NCBI GenBank assembly: GCA_012295275.1
Contig: CM022679.1
Location: 8,482,169-8,514,668, forward strand
Direction of reading: 5' to 3'
Length of the DNA stretch: 32,500 nt
From: Chrysomallon squamiferum
Lineage: Eukaryota; Mollusca; Gastropoda; Neomphalida; Peltospiridae
In this document: one piece after another, positions 13,660 to 23,260 of the stretch
Numbering within the stretch: position 1 is the first letter of the stretch
How the letters are laid out: every line of letters starts with the position of its first letter
Notes under the pieces: generated by a model
Told to the model about the DNA's origin: nothing
Seen by the model: only the letters and a program-made list of their open reading frames with translations
Database searches by the model: none
Translations under genes and position numbers: made by a program

Positions 13660-14115
13660 AAAGCGCAACAGAAATCTTTACGCAGCTGTATTTTAGTGCA
13701 CGCCGAGTTCTTAGAGAACAAAACAGAAATCTTTATACAGCTGTATTTTAGTGTACGCTGAGTTTTTAGAGAACAAAACAGAAATCTGTATACAGCTGTA
13801 TTTTAGTGCACGCTGAGTTCTTAGAGAACAAAGCAGAATTGGTATACGCTGTATTTTAGGGTACTTTGAGTTTTTAAAACAAAGCAGAATTTGTATTAGC
13901 TGTATTTTAGTATACACTGAGGATTTAGAACAAAGCAGAATTTATATTAGCTGTATTTTAGTATACACTGAGTTTTTAGAACAAAGCAGAATTTGTATCA
14001 GCTGTATTTTAGGGTACTTTGAGTTCTTAGAACAAGATAGAATTTGTATAAGCTGTATTTTAGTGAACAGTGACTTTCAGAACAAAATGAAGTATATATT
14101 AGTTGTATTTAACAG
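13660..14115 (+). repeat. 51-55-bp minisatellite, about 9 copies
   Basis: GCTGTATTTTAG recurs at about 13685, 13740, 13795, 13848, 13899, 13950, 14001, 14052 and (diverged) 14102. Unit length falls from 55 to 51 along the array as a few bases are lost. The unit also holds GAGTTCTTAGAACAAAGCAGAAT. The reverse-strand open frame across it is produced by the repeat. Confidence 0.93.
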
Positions 14116-15730
14116 TGATCTAAGGCAGCTGGAGCTAGATTTCTAACATTTTTAAAACTATTTCTCATCATAAATGACAATATTCTACTTTTATCATTAT
14201 TATTATTGATTATTTTTTCTCACACGACAGCATATTGTTTTGTTATTAGAAGTATGTTTATTTGTTTGTTTGTTTATTAGCATAAAAATGAAAAATAAGT
14301 AGTTTTCGTTTTCCTTTTATATTAACATTAACCCTTTTCATTTTTGTTTTAACGTGTTTGTTTTTCTTTCATTATTGGGTTGTGTTTTTTTAATGAATAT
14401 TTCAATCACGTTTCTTAAATAAATACGCTATTTTCATTTATTTAATGCGTTAAAATAAACCAAAACAAAACATTCGTGAATACGCTACATATTATTGTTT
14501 GATATTAAGAGATAGAAAAAAAAAAAAAATTCGTCACATTCTACTAGAACTAATACTGAATACTTCATTCAATCTAGTCTGATAGTGATGAATACTCAGC
14601 TTTCATTCAGTCCTAGCTATTTGTGATTGAAAAATCTTAACGTATATGATTCTTCCCCCCCCCAACTAAAACACACGAACAAGAATTCGTTAACGTATAT
14701 TGCCTTTTCGTCACATCGTAGACATTTTGTGTTTACAAGCTGAACGCCAGTATTGACGTTTTTCCCTCAAGAGTTGTATCATGCAATCTAAAACGTCCAG
14801 ATCATCTTGTTTGTAAAGCAGCACAAGCTGAACTTACGAAATCAATAATTGGCTCTTCTTACCAAGAAACCACGCCTACTTTTTAGTCCCATTTCTACAG
14901 TTGTGGATGAAGATTTCCAAAGACTAGTACCAGGAGAAGAAATAGGCGCATAATTTCTTATTACCAAGAATCGATCTTTACAACATTGACACATAAGTTT
15001 TAATTTTTTATAATTTTTTATTTTTATTATTTTTTATTTTTTTTTTTTTTTGGATTTTGTTATGAACTGGAAATGAACTGCCATAAAGCAGTTGGATTCT
15101 TTAAAAATCAGACAGAGAGAGAGAGAAGAAAAAAAAATTATGTTGATTCATCTTATGTGGCAGAAGAGATGGAATCAGGCAGAATTTGCCGCTGACATTT
15201 GCGTTTGATTGTCGATCATGATGGTCGAAGTCGTGCGGCAACAAACTTGTTTTATTTAATTATACAGAGAATGTTATTCCATCTCACTTTCCAGAGCAGT
15301 CCTTCGCTGCTTTTGGAAACAGACAGCACACTGCGTTCAATTTTAAAGTAATTTACTCCATGTTGCATATTCATGAATAATAAATGAAAAAGATTAGAAA
15401 CCAATAAAATAATAAGATATGTTTTTATTTCATTTGCAACGTTTCCTTAACGTGCATCAAAGTAATAAGAAGAAGAAGAAGAAGAAAAAAGAAGAAAAAA
15501 GAAGGGAGGAGGGAAAGAAATATTTAAATTATTTTACAAAAATTACTTTTTGTAATATTTTACATGTATAGTTTTTTCTTTTGATTTGTATAAAATTCAG
15601 ATATTTTAAAATTCTAAATGAGTACAGCAGCCAGAAACTTTCTGAGTTAGAACTTAAGTTACTTCACTGAACACCATTTTGATATATACTTTATCATGTG
15701 TGCATCTTTTTGTATCTACGTATGTGTGGG

Positions 15731-15733
<3 letters not shown>
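14116..15733. other. Intron 1 segment, no gene seen
   Basis: AT-rich with unique islands at about 14690-14960 and 15150-15400, a short C run near 14656, T run near 15040 and (GAA)n at 15470-15510. No gene or RNA recognised. Confidence 0.45.

Positions 15734-15825
<92 letters not shown>
15734..15825 (+). repeat. (GA)n microsatellite
   Basis: About 92 uninterrupted bases of GA. Confidence 0.96.
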
Positions 15826-15828
<3 letters not shown>

Positions 15829-16925
15829 GCCAAAAATACACAGAGAAATAACTTATTTTATTCTCTGAACGAGCATTTCTAACCTAAAATTGTTTTCATT
15901 TTAATTATCACATGTGAATCTAACTTCATATAAGATGATGTATGATCCGATTTCGACCCAGAACGCAATAACGTGTATTCATCATCCACTGTTAGTTTTA
16001 GCACTTATGCTAATGTGGAGGGTCTAGACACCACAAAGTCGTTAAATCGAGTTCCATTCAGCCTCATTGCGCTGACGTCACAGACTGAATGATGGGATTG
16101 AATCTCAAGTTTCATAAAATCGAATCCAAGAACAAAATCCTCAAAATGAGTGAAGTGAACCATCTATCATTCATTTATATACAAGTTACATAATAAATTT
16201 TCAAAAATAGTATACTGATTTCTGTAATTTCAGTCGTAAATAAAGGAATTCAAAATTAAAAAAGAATAATAATAATTAAAAAAAAAGATGTAAAATTTTA
16301 GAGATAAGAAAATTTTCGAAAACGTTGAAGAATAGAATAAAAGAAGCCCTGCATAGTCATAATGAATGATGGCACCGATAATACATTGTTATTTCAAATG
16401 CTGAAAGTGATGATGGATTATGATTTAATTAATGTAATGTATTATTTCCACACAAAAAAAATAATAAATAAATAAATAAAAATAAAAAAATAAAAAAACT
16501 AACAACAACATCAACGATAATGATGATGATGATGATGACAATAAAATTAATAATATAAAACATCAGCATTAATGATGATGGTGATGACGACGATGATCAT
16601 GATAATAATATTTATTATTATTATTATTATTATTATCATCATCATCAAGCATCATCACCACCATAAAACAAATATTGATAATAATAACAACAGCAGCAAC
16701 AATAACATCAGCAATAGTAATAATAATAATAATAATAATTCACATCGACAGATCGTAAATCTGAACGAATCTGGACTGTTTTCCAGCAGCCTGCGTTTAG
16801 AGAGGTCATATCATGTCACAGAACGCTGACTTCCCCTTCTCTGCTAATGCTTTCTTTATTGGCTTATCCCAATTTACTCTGGCGCCAAAAGAAACCATTC
16901 TCCGGATTACAGCGGACACTGATTG

Positions 16926-16960
<35 letters not shown>

Positions 16961-17349
16961 AACATTCATCGCATCCAGCTCAATTGGCGAGATTGTGCAA
17001 TTACGGTTGAAATTGCGAGTAATTGCGACCGTTTTGACCGTGATTTCGTAGAAAATCAAAATCGGGACCGAGACGATTTCTTTAATTTCCAACTGAATTA
17101 TACAGGCAGATTTATAATGGATAATTTGTCTACTATTTTTCATGACGATTACCGATGATGGTTATTCATGCTGGAATTCTTATCATGTGTGAGCTCTGGT
17201 ATTAATGATGACGTATCGTTTCTGGAATTAACATCATCAATGTGAAATAAATAAATGATTACTTTGAAAACGAATCTTTTTAAAAATAGAACCATCTGAT
17301 GTAATTATATATCGAATATTTCTATTTTGAAAGAAAACGATATCGTTTC
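15826..17349. other. Intron 1 segment with two unique islands
   Basis: Island 15930-16150 contains a perfect TGACGTCA at 16073-16080. A GAT/TAA/TTA zone runs 16510-16740. Island 16760-17260 has many AATTG/CAATTA words and is interrupted by about 33 A at 16926-16958. Neither has coding support. Confidence 0.45.

Positions 17350-17448
<99 letters not shown>
17350..17448 (+). repeat. (CT)n microsatellite in intron 1
   Basis: About 98 bases of uninterrupted CT, ending 465 bases before exon 2. Confidence 0.96.
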
Positions 17449-17775
17449 GTTGTTTTCGTTGATGTTATAATCTAATCTAACTTTCTATTTGTCTGTCTAT
17501 GCCTATCTCGCTGTCTGTCAGAATTTGCATGTATCTCTCTGTCTTTATACATACATACATACATACCCTAGCACTAATGTGTACATGTATATAATTATAT
17601 GTACTAATGCGCACTTATGTATGCTAAACTGTGCATATGTAAAACATAATTTTAGTCTCCAGTAATCACACGAAATAATGATTACTGACAAATACAGCGT
17701 TATGTGTTATTTTATTTCATACTCTAAATCACTAGAAATATCAAATGATAATGATAATAATGATGATGTGACAAA

Positions 17776-17800
17776 TATAATAATAATAATAATAATAATA

Positions 17801-17844
<44 letters not shown>

Positions 17845-17852
17845 TATTATTA
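17776..17852. repeat. (TAA)n(TTA)n palindrome before exon 2
   Basis: ATA/TAA repeats pass directly into TTA/TAT repeats, giving a self-complementary tract whose right end is 60 bases from exon 2. In RNA it could fold as an A:U hairpin. Confidence 0.92.
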
Positions 17853-17912
17853 GCATCATCATCATTACTGTTGTTGTTGTTATATGAAACTTTTTTCTTT
17901 CATTCTTTACAG

Positions 17913-18107
17913 AAATGTCTACCCAAACTGCCAGTACCGTCCCTGCTGTCAACGATGGACAAGTATTTGACAGTCATGAAGCCGGTGTTGTCGCCGCCAC
18001 AGTTTGCCAAGTTGTCGTACATCGTTGATCAGTTTAGACAAGATGGCGGCGAGGGAGAAACTTTACAGAATCATCTTCTGAAAGTGTACGAAGATACTGA
18101 TAACTGG
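17913..18107 (+). CDS. ChAT: ChAT coding exon 2: N-terminal LPKLPVPSL region
   Basis: 65 codons, residues 27-91, phase 0 on both sides. The acceptor is a pyrimidine run ending TTTACAG (17912) and the donor is TGG|GTAGGT. It opens with KCLPKLPVPSL, the signature start of choline/carnitine acyltransferases, continues with a DKYL helix, and ends GETLQNHLLKVYEDTDNW, matching the helix before the EYWL/WWL motif. A donor four bases downstream would put a stop codon at the next junction, so the first GT is preferred. About 60 bases upstream lies a (TAA)n(TTA)n palindrome. Confidence 0.95.
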
Positions 18108-18200
18108 GTAGGTACATTATTAATTCCAAATTTACTTTAAGATTAACATTTAAAAAAAAATATATAATAATAATAATAATTTACATAAATTTAAATTAAG

Positions 18201-19249
18201 GCTTATAATTGGTGGTTAGATGATATGCATTTAAAAAATTTGTATTCACATACAGACTAACAGCTGGTGGCTAGATGATATGCATTTAAAAATTTTGTAT
18301 TCACATACAGACTAACAGCTAGTGGCTAGATGATATGTATTTAAAAATTCTATATTAATATACAGGCTAACAGCTGGTGGCTGGATGATATGTATTTAAA
18401 AATTCTATATATAGGCTAACAGCTGGTGGCTGGATGATTTGTATTTAAAAATTCTATATTAATATAGAGACTAACAGCTGGTGGCTAGATGATATGTATT
18501 TAAAAATTCTATATTAATATACAGGCTAACAGCTGGTGGCTGGATGATATGTATTTAAAAATTCTATATTAATATGCAGGCTAACAGCTGGTGGCTAGAT
18601 GATATGTATTTAAAAATTCTATATTAATATACAGGCTAACAGCTGGTGGCTAGATGATATGTATTTAAAAATTCTATATTAATATACAGGCTAACAGCTG
18701 GTGGCTGGATGATATGTATTTAAAAATTCTATATTAATATGCAGGCTAACAACTGGTGGCTAGATGATATGTATTTAAAAATTCTATATATAGGCTAACA
18801 GCTGGTGGCTGGATGATATGTATTTAAAAATTCTATATTAATATACAGACTAACAGCTGGTGGCTAGATGATATGTATTTAAAAATTCTATATTAATATA
18901 CAGGCTAACAGCTGGTGGCTAGATGATATGTATTTAAAAATTCTATATTAATATACAGACTAACAGCTGGTGGCTAGATGATATGTATTTAAAAATTCTA
19001 TATACAGGCTAACAGCTGGTGGCTAGATGATATGTATTTAAAAATTCTGTATTAATATACAGACTAACAGCTGGTGGCTAGATCATATGTATTTAAAAAT
19101 TCTATATACAGGCTAACAGCTGGTGGCTAGATGATATGTATTTAAAAATTCTATATACAGGCTAACAGCTGGTGGCTGGATGATATGTATTTAAAAATTC
19201 TATATACAGGCTAATAGCTGGTGGCTGGATGATATGTATTTAAAAATTC
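18201..19249 (+). repeat. Minisatellite built from the exon 3 splice-acceptor region, about 20 copies of 49/55 bp
   Basis: Units begin near 18201 (diverged), 18256, 18311, 18366, 18415, 18470, 18525, 18580, 18635, 18690, 18745, 18794, 18849, 18904, 18959, 19008, 19063, 19112, 19161 and 19210. Spacing is 55 or 49 bases; the two sizes differ by a 6-base piece in the AT spacer. Each unit is (G/A)CTAACAGCTGGTGGCT followed by (A/G)GATGATATGTATTTAAAAATTC and a spacer ending in AG. The first three copies differ most (GCATTT, CACATACAG), the rest are nearly uniform, and the last is the true start of exon 3. Leu codon CTA alternates with CTG. Nearly all copies keep an AG acceptor and a CTAAC. Confidence 0.97.
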
Positions 19250-19328
19250 GTCTGCCGCTTCCGGTTAACTCTAATCCAGGCATTGTGTTCCCCAGACAGC
19301 GATTCACAAACTATAAACAACAGCTCAG
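19210..19328 (+). CDS. ChAT: ChAT coding exon 3: WWLDDMYL motif
   Basis: Residues 92-131 (the last codon is split, phase 2). The exon encodes ANSWWLDDMYLKIR followed by LPVNSNPGIVFPRQRF, the strongly conserved W-DMYL / LPVNSSP region of ChAT. The acceptor is TATACAG with no pyrimidine tract; the donor is CTCAG|GTATTT. Its first 40 bases and acceptor are the last member of a tandem array of about 20 near-identical units filling intron 2. Only this copy continues into coding sequence, and any upstream acceptor with the standard spacer would bring in a stop, so the start at 19210 is required for a functional frame. Confidence 0.93.
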
Positions 19329-19364
19329 GTATTTTATTACAGTTCATATCTTTATTTTTTTATT

Positions 19365-19417
19365 TACTACTACTACTACCACTACCACTACCACTACTAC
19401 TACTACTACTACTGCTA

Positions 19418-19452
<35 letters not shown>

Positions 19453-19538
19453 ACTACTACTACTACCACCACCACTACCACTACTACTAGTACTACTACT
19501 ACTACTACTACTACTGTTATTATTATTATTATTATTTA
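19365..19538 (+). repeat. CTA/GCT trinucleotide tract in intron 3
   Basis: (CTA)n with CCA, GCT and TTA blocks, starting 36 bases after the exon 3 donor. It creates long Leu or Thr open frames that extend the exon frame and should be ignored. Confidence 0.93.
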
Positions 19539-19803
19539 ATTATGTGTTTTTGCATCTTATTCAAGAATACGTCACATATGCAAATATGCAGATGCATGTC
19601 TATACATATATAAACGTAATTATACTTCTGTTTATTTATTTATTATCATCATCATCATCATCATTTGTTTTGTTATTGCTGCTGTTATTGCTGCTGTTAT
19701 TTTCGGCTGTTTTCTCTGTTTCCTTTAATACACTATATCTTTTATTGAAGCGTATAGGTGATATTCTTAATAAAACTAAATATTTTCTACGATTTCTACA
19801 CAG

Positions 19804-19857
19804 ATACGCATCTAGACTTGTGTGCGGTGTGATGGACTATAAGTCTATGATTGACAG
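19804..19857 (+). CDS. ChAT: ChAT coding exon 4 (54 bp)
   Basis: A small exon, residues 131-149 with both end codons split. It encodes YASRLVCGVMDYKSMIDS, which aligns with the helix after the R-x-F segment in ChAT (human LISGVLSYKALLDS). The acceptor is TACACAG (19803) and the donor GACAG|GTATGT. It is too short to stand out alone; identification rests on exact frame continuity with exons 3 and 5 and on the GV-x-YK-D pattern. Confidence 0.92.
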
Positions 19858-20060
19858 GTATGTTCAAATAGCATATACATTTTAATACAAGTTCTACACA
19901 GAAAGACACAAAACAGTTATCAAAATAAATAAGAAAACAATCGCCGAGATGTAATCTGTGATGGAACAATAAAATTAATGATCAAGCTGATAGAAAAATA
20001 ACTCAATAAAATGGATATAAAAATAATTTTTTTTTTTCAAATAAAATATATTAAATTTGT

Positions 20061-20232
20061 ATTACTGAAAGTCTTCTGCCTCTTCTTCCAGTGATAGACT
20101 TTTCTGATTTTTTAAAGATGAACTTGTTGATGTCCGTAAAGACATTTGGTCTTGGTGGCAGTTAGTACTTTTCTCTTGATCCCTGGTACAAGTTTAATTT
20201 GTTTAGATAGCAAGAACCAGTGATTGTGAAAC
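20061..20232 (+). repeat. Dispersed repeat, copy A
   Basis: Resembles 23541-23727 in the same orientation. Shared words in order: TTACTGAA, CTTTTCTG, TTTTAAAGATGAA, AAGG/AGACATTT, GTCTTG, GCAGTTA, TAATTTGTTT, GATAGCAAGAA and CAGTGAT. No coding capacity. Likely a short mobile element or its remnant; the class is not recognised. Confidence 0.75.
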
Positions 20233-20256
20233 GCTTGTTTATGACATGAAACTGTT

Positions 20257-20520
20257 TTGATCGATAACAAAATAACAAAGTGCAGTATGAATAATGAAAT
20301 AACAATGTTTAATAAGGATAATAAAATAACAAAGTTTAATCAGAATAATAAAATAACAAAGTGCAGTATGAATAATGAAATAACAAAGTTTAATAAGAAT
20401 AATAAAATAACAATGTTTAATAAGAATATTAAAATTACAAAGTTTAATAAGAATAATAAAATAATAAAGTGCAGTAATAATAATAATAAAATAATAAAGT
20501 TTAATAAAATAATAAAGTAA
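20257..20520 (+). repeat. 27-bp AT-rich minisatellite in intron 4
   Basis: About 9-10 units of AATAATAAAATAACAAAGT followed by TTAATAAG or GCAGTATG. The period is a multiple of three, so long open frames exist on both strands; these are artefacts. Confidence 0.9.
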
Positions 20521-20736
20521 AATAAAAAAAAAAAAAAACAACTCAACAGAAGAAAAAACTTTCGATATTGATTTTCTTCAACAACTAAAACATATATATT
20601 TTTTTTTAATTTTATTATTATTATTTATTTTAATTGTATATATTTATATGTATATAAATGTGTCTATGTGTGTGACTGTGTAAAATAATTGAAGTTTCAA
20701 CAAACGATTTTTTTTTTTTTTTTTTTTTTTTTTCAG

Positions 20737-20911
20737 TCATAAGCTACCAGTGGAGAGGGCCAGGTACAAAGAGAAAGGTCAACCTCTGTGTATGAGACAA
20801 CATTACGACATGTTTTCTTCCTACCGAGCCCCTGGCGTCGTCAAAGACGTCCAGATGAAAGGTCTGGGAAACCCTGGCAATGACGTCGTCGTTGTGATGT
20901 GCAGAAATCAG
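20737..20911 (+). CDS. ChAT: ChAT coding exon 5
   Basis: Residues 149-207. The acceptor follows a run of about 25 T ending TTTCAG (20736); the donor is AATCAG|GTATCT. It encodes HKLPVERA, then GQPLCMRQHYDMFSSYRAPG, matching GQPLCM-x-QY-x-x-LFSSYRLPG of ChAT, and ends in a beta strand (DVVVVMCRNQ) corresponding to HVIVACCNQ. The loop before the strand is short compared with vertebrate ChAT. Confidence 0.96.
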
Positions 20912-21398
20912 GTATCTAGCACCACGTAGTCAGTTATGAATCATTACCAGCGTATGCAGAAGAATTGAACTTTTTTTTTTTTTTTTTTTTTTTTTTGTCT
21001 ATGCATGTTTTGAAAATGTATATTTACGTTTCAACAGAAATATATATAATTTTGACATATTGAGATTCACGTAAGCCTACTTATACAGTTTTAAGATGCC
21101 CTGGTTATTTAGTTTTTAATTTTTGCACTTAAACAACAATTCTAAGTTCAGAGTGGCTAGAAACATTACACCAGTTCGTTTAATGGAAATTCTTAATATC
21201 TGTTCGTAGGAAATAATTATATTAAAAACATTTATTTTACTGTGTATCTTATTGATATTTGATAATGAATGTAATATATTCTAATGAATCTATAATAAAG
21301 AAAGAAAAAAATGATAACGAAGTTAATTTTGAAATTGTAACTAAATTCAGGAATAATAATGACTATTTTTTCTTGTTTTTTTTTTTTATGGATTTTTT

Positions 21399-21438
<40 letters not shown>

Positions 21439-21573
21439 TTAAATGCCAGTATTATATACGGATGTTTTTTAACGACAGGAAATCTCCCCTTCTGTTTTTT
21501 CCTAAGGCTTTAGCGACTGACAGTGTTGTTTTGAAAATCAAACATCATTTAATATAATTAATTACGTCTACAG
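20912..21573 (+). other. Intron 5 of ChAT
   Basis: A T run at 20971-20996 and a (TG)n tract at 21400-21437; otherwise AT-rich with nothing recognised. Confidence 0.8.
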
Positions 21574-21751
21574 ATGTTTGCCATGGAGGTCACGCCGAAC
21601 TCTGCTTCACCGTCTTACGAAGACATTTATCAGCAGCTAGAACTCATCACAAAGCTAGCTGAGGCAGACGCCGGAAACTCGCCTCCTCTCGGTGTGCTGA
21701 CGTCACAGTCACGTGACAGATGGGCAGAATCCAGGATGATTTTGCAAAAAG
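21574..21751 (+). CDS. ChAT: ChAT coding exon 6
   Basis: Residues 208-267 (last codon split). The acceptor is TCTACAG (21573); the donor is AAAAG|GTATTT. It encodes MFAMEV (family F-x-x-DV strand), an amphipathic helix, PPLGVLTSQSRDRWAESR and MILQK, matching the PP-GLLTSDGR--WAEAR segment of ChAT. The opening ATG is an internal codon here, not a start: the frame is open from the previous exon. The exon contains a perfect TGACGTCA at 21698-21705. Confidence 0.96.
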
Positions 21752-21959
21752 GTATTTCAATTCTGGAAAGTACGCCGATTTTTGTTTCGCATTTAAATGA
21801 AGTTTCAAATTATAACTGTTTACCAGTTAATCTCTATTGATGAATATAGAAACAAAAATTAAAATAAAATAAAAAATTAAATATCTATAAAAAAATAAAA
21901 TAAAACAGGAAACAGAAATATCGCTTTGTACTATAATTAGTTACAACAAACTTTCTCCA

Positions 21960-22215
21960 CTATACTCGCAACATTAGTATGAAAATGTATATGTATGTAT
22001 GAAATGTACGAATGTATCTATATAAACATGTATGTACGTACGAATGAATGAACGTATATATGTAAATATGTATGTAAATATGTATGTATGTATGTATGTA
22101 AATATGTATGTAAATATGTATGTATGTATGTATGTTGTATGTTTGTATGTATGTATTTATGTATGTATGAATGAATGAATGAAATGAATGAATGTATGTA
22201 TGTATGTTTATACGT
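21960..22215 (+). repeat. ATGT/GTAA tetranucleotide zone in intron 6
   Basis: Imperfect ATGTATGTAAAT and GAATGAAT repeats filling most of intron 6 upstream of exon 7. Confidence 0.9.
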
Positions 22216-22273
22216 ACATACTATATCTATGCACGTACAAGCATAACTCTATTTTTCTGCTGGTGTATTCCAG

Positions 22274-22461
22274 ACCCGAGTAACAGGGAGTCGCTGCAGC
22301 TGCTGGAGAACAGTGTGTTCACGCTGTGTCTGGACCACAGCACGGTTCCGTGCTTCAAGACGAGCAAGAAGCTGGACGACACAGCCCTGGCGCTGCACAT
22401 GCTGCACGGGCAAGGCACGCACGTGAACACGTGTAACAGGTGGTTTGACGCCACTCTGCAG
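22274..22461 (+). CDS. ChAT: ChAT coding exon 7 (GC-rich)
   Basis: Residues 267-329. It joins as K-DPSNRESL, matching KDSTNRDSL of the family, continues with the strand FTLCLDH, then ALHMLHGQG and NRWFDATLQ, the conserved LLHGGG and NRW(F/Y)D-K-LQ motifs. The acceptor is TATTCCAG (22273) and the donor CTGCAG|GTCAGT. Almost every codon ends in G or C, unlike exons 2, 8 and 10, so this exon is a GC island in AT-rich surroundings. Reverse-strand open frames across it are by-products of that bias. Confidence 0.97.
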
Positions 22462-22952
22462 GTCAGTTTTCACAAATTAAATTCTCCTCTGATTGCAGAT
22501 CTCATTGTCAGACATCTGCGTCATCCTGCGAAGGCATGGAGATGGTTGTTTTGCAAATATTTAAACGAAAACGAGATTTTTTTTTTTTTTTTTATAGGGC
22601 CTAATTAATTCCCTAGACTAAATACGTAACTTTGAATATTTACGAATAAATTTCCATATTATTTATTATTCGAATTGCTGTGAGCTGTCGTCACCTTTGT
22701 TAGTAATTGAATACAAAATAATACAAAGTCGTCTTCAAAGTGTGTATTTAATCTTTGATTTTCGCAACTTTTGTCAGTCTTTGTTTCTGTCTTTAAGTAC
22801 TTTTATTGCTCTTTTTCTTTTTAAATTCTGCTTTGTTTATAAAAGTACTTTTTTATTATTCAAATCCCAGAGTAAAATTAAAAACAAATAGCTGTTTTAA
22901 AACAAAAGACAGTATAGCATAACTGAAATATATTTATTTAATTTCAAGCCCC

Positions 22953-23031
<79 letters not shown>

Positions 23032-23159
23032 CTCTATCTTTCTTTCTTTATATCTCTCTCTCAAAACGAATTTCTTTCATCAGATATCTCCATTACTCTA
23101 TCAATTTCATCATTTTCATTTTTTATTTTTTTTAAATATCTATAAAAATAATATTTCAG
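22462..23159 (+). other. Intron 7 of ChAT with (CT)n
   Basis: Starts GTCAGT. The exon frame reads through for about 50 codons before a stop. A (CT)n tract at 22957-23028 ends about 130 bases before exon 8 and may bind polypyrimidine-tract proteins. Confidence 0.8.
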
Positions 23160-23260
23160 TTCATTGTTGCCTCAAATGGATCGTGTGGTATGAACTATGA
23201 ACATTCGGTAGCAGAAGGCATTGCAGTCATCCAGATGGTGGATCATGCTTTGCGATTTGT
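23160..23260 (+). CDS. ChAT: ChAT coding exon 8: catalytic histidine
   Basis: Residues 330-363 (last codon split). It encodes FIVASNGSCGMNYEHS followed by VAEGIAVIQMVDHALRF. His344 (codon CAT, 23202-23204) sits at the catalytic base of the family, which deprotonates the choline hydroxyl. Glu-Gly after it (AEG) matches the family consensus; vertebrate ChAT has a more diverged EHSPFDG. The acceptor is ATTTCAG (23159); the donor is TTTGT|GTAAGT, a strong consensus. Confidence 0.97.

Larger units (their letters stand above)
19858..20736 (+). other. Intron 4 of ChAT
   Basis: Donor GTATGT at its left end, then a dispersed repeat copy, a 27-bp AT minisatellite and a T run used as polypyrimidine tract. 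Confidence 0.85.

Noticed and set aside
18256-19209. Reading the tandem units as repeated true exons or microexons
   Set aside because: The units lack a consensus donor (only weak AT|GTATTT), their lengths break the frame, and the spacers contain stops. Decoy acceptors fit better than coding exons.
18201-19249. Possible CRISPR-like repeat array
   Set aside because: The spacers are not unique: they are the same AT-rich 9-15 bases in every unit, and the setting is an animal intron.
19283-19885. 200-codon forward open frame with Leu runs across exon 3 and 4
   Set aside because: A different frame from the ChAT exons, produced by the CTA tract in intron 3.
22227-22473. Reverse-strand open frames over exon 7
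   Set aside because: Shadows of the GC-rich ChAT exon; the forward frame matches the family motifs exactly.
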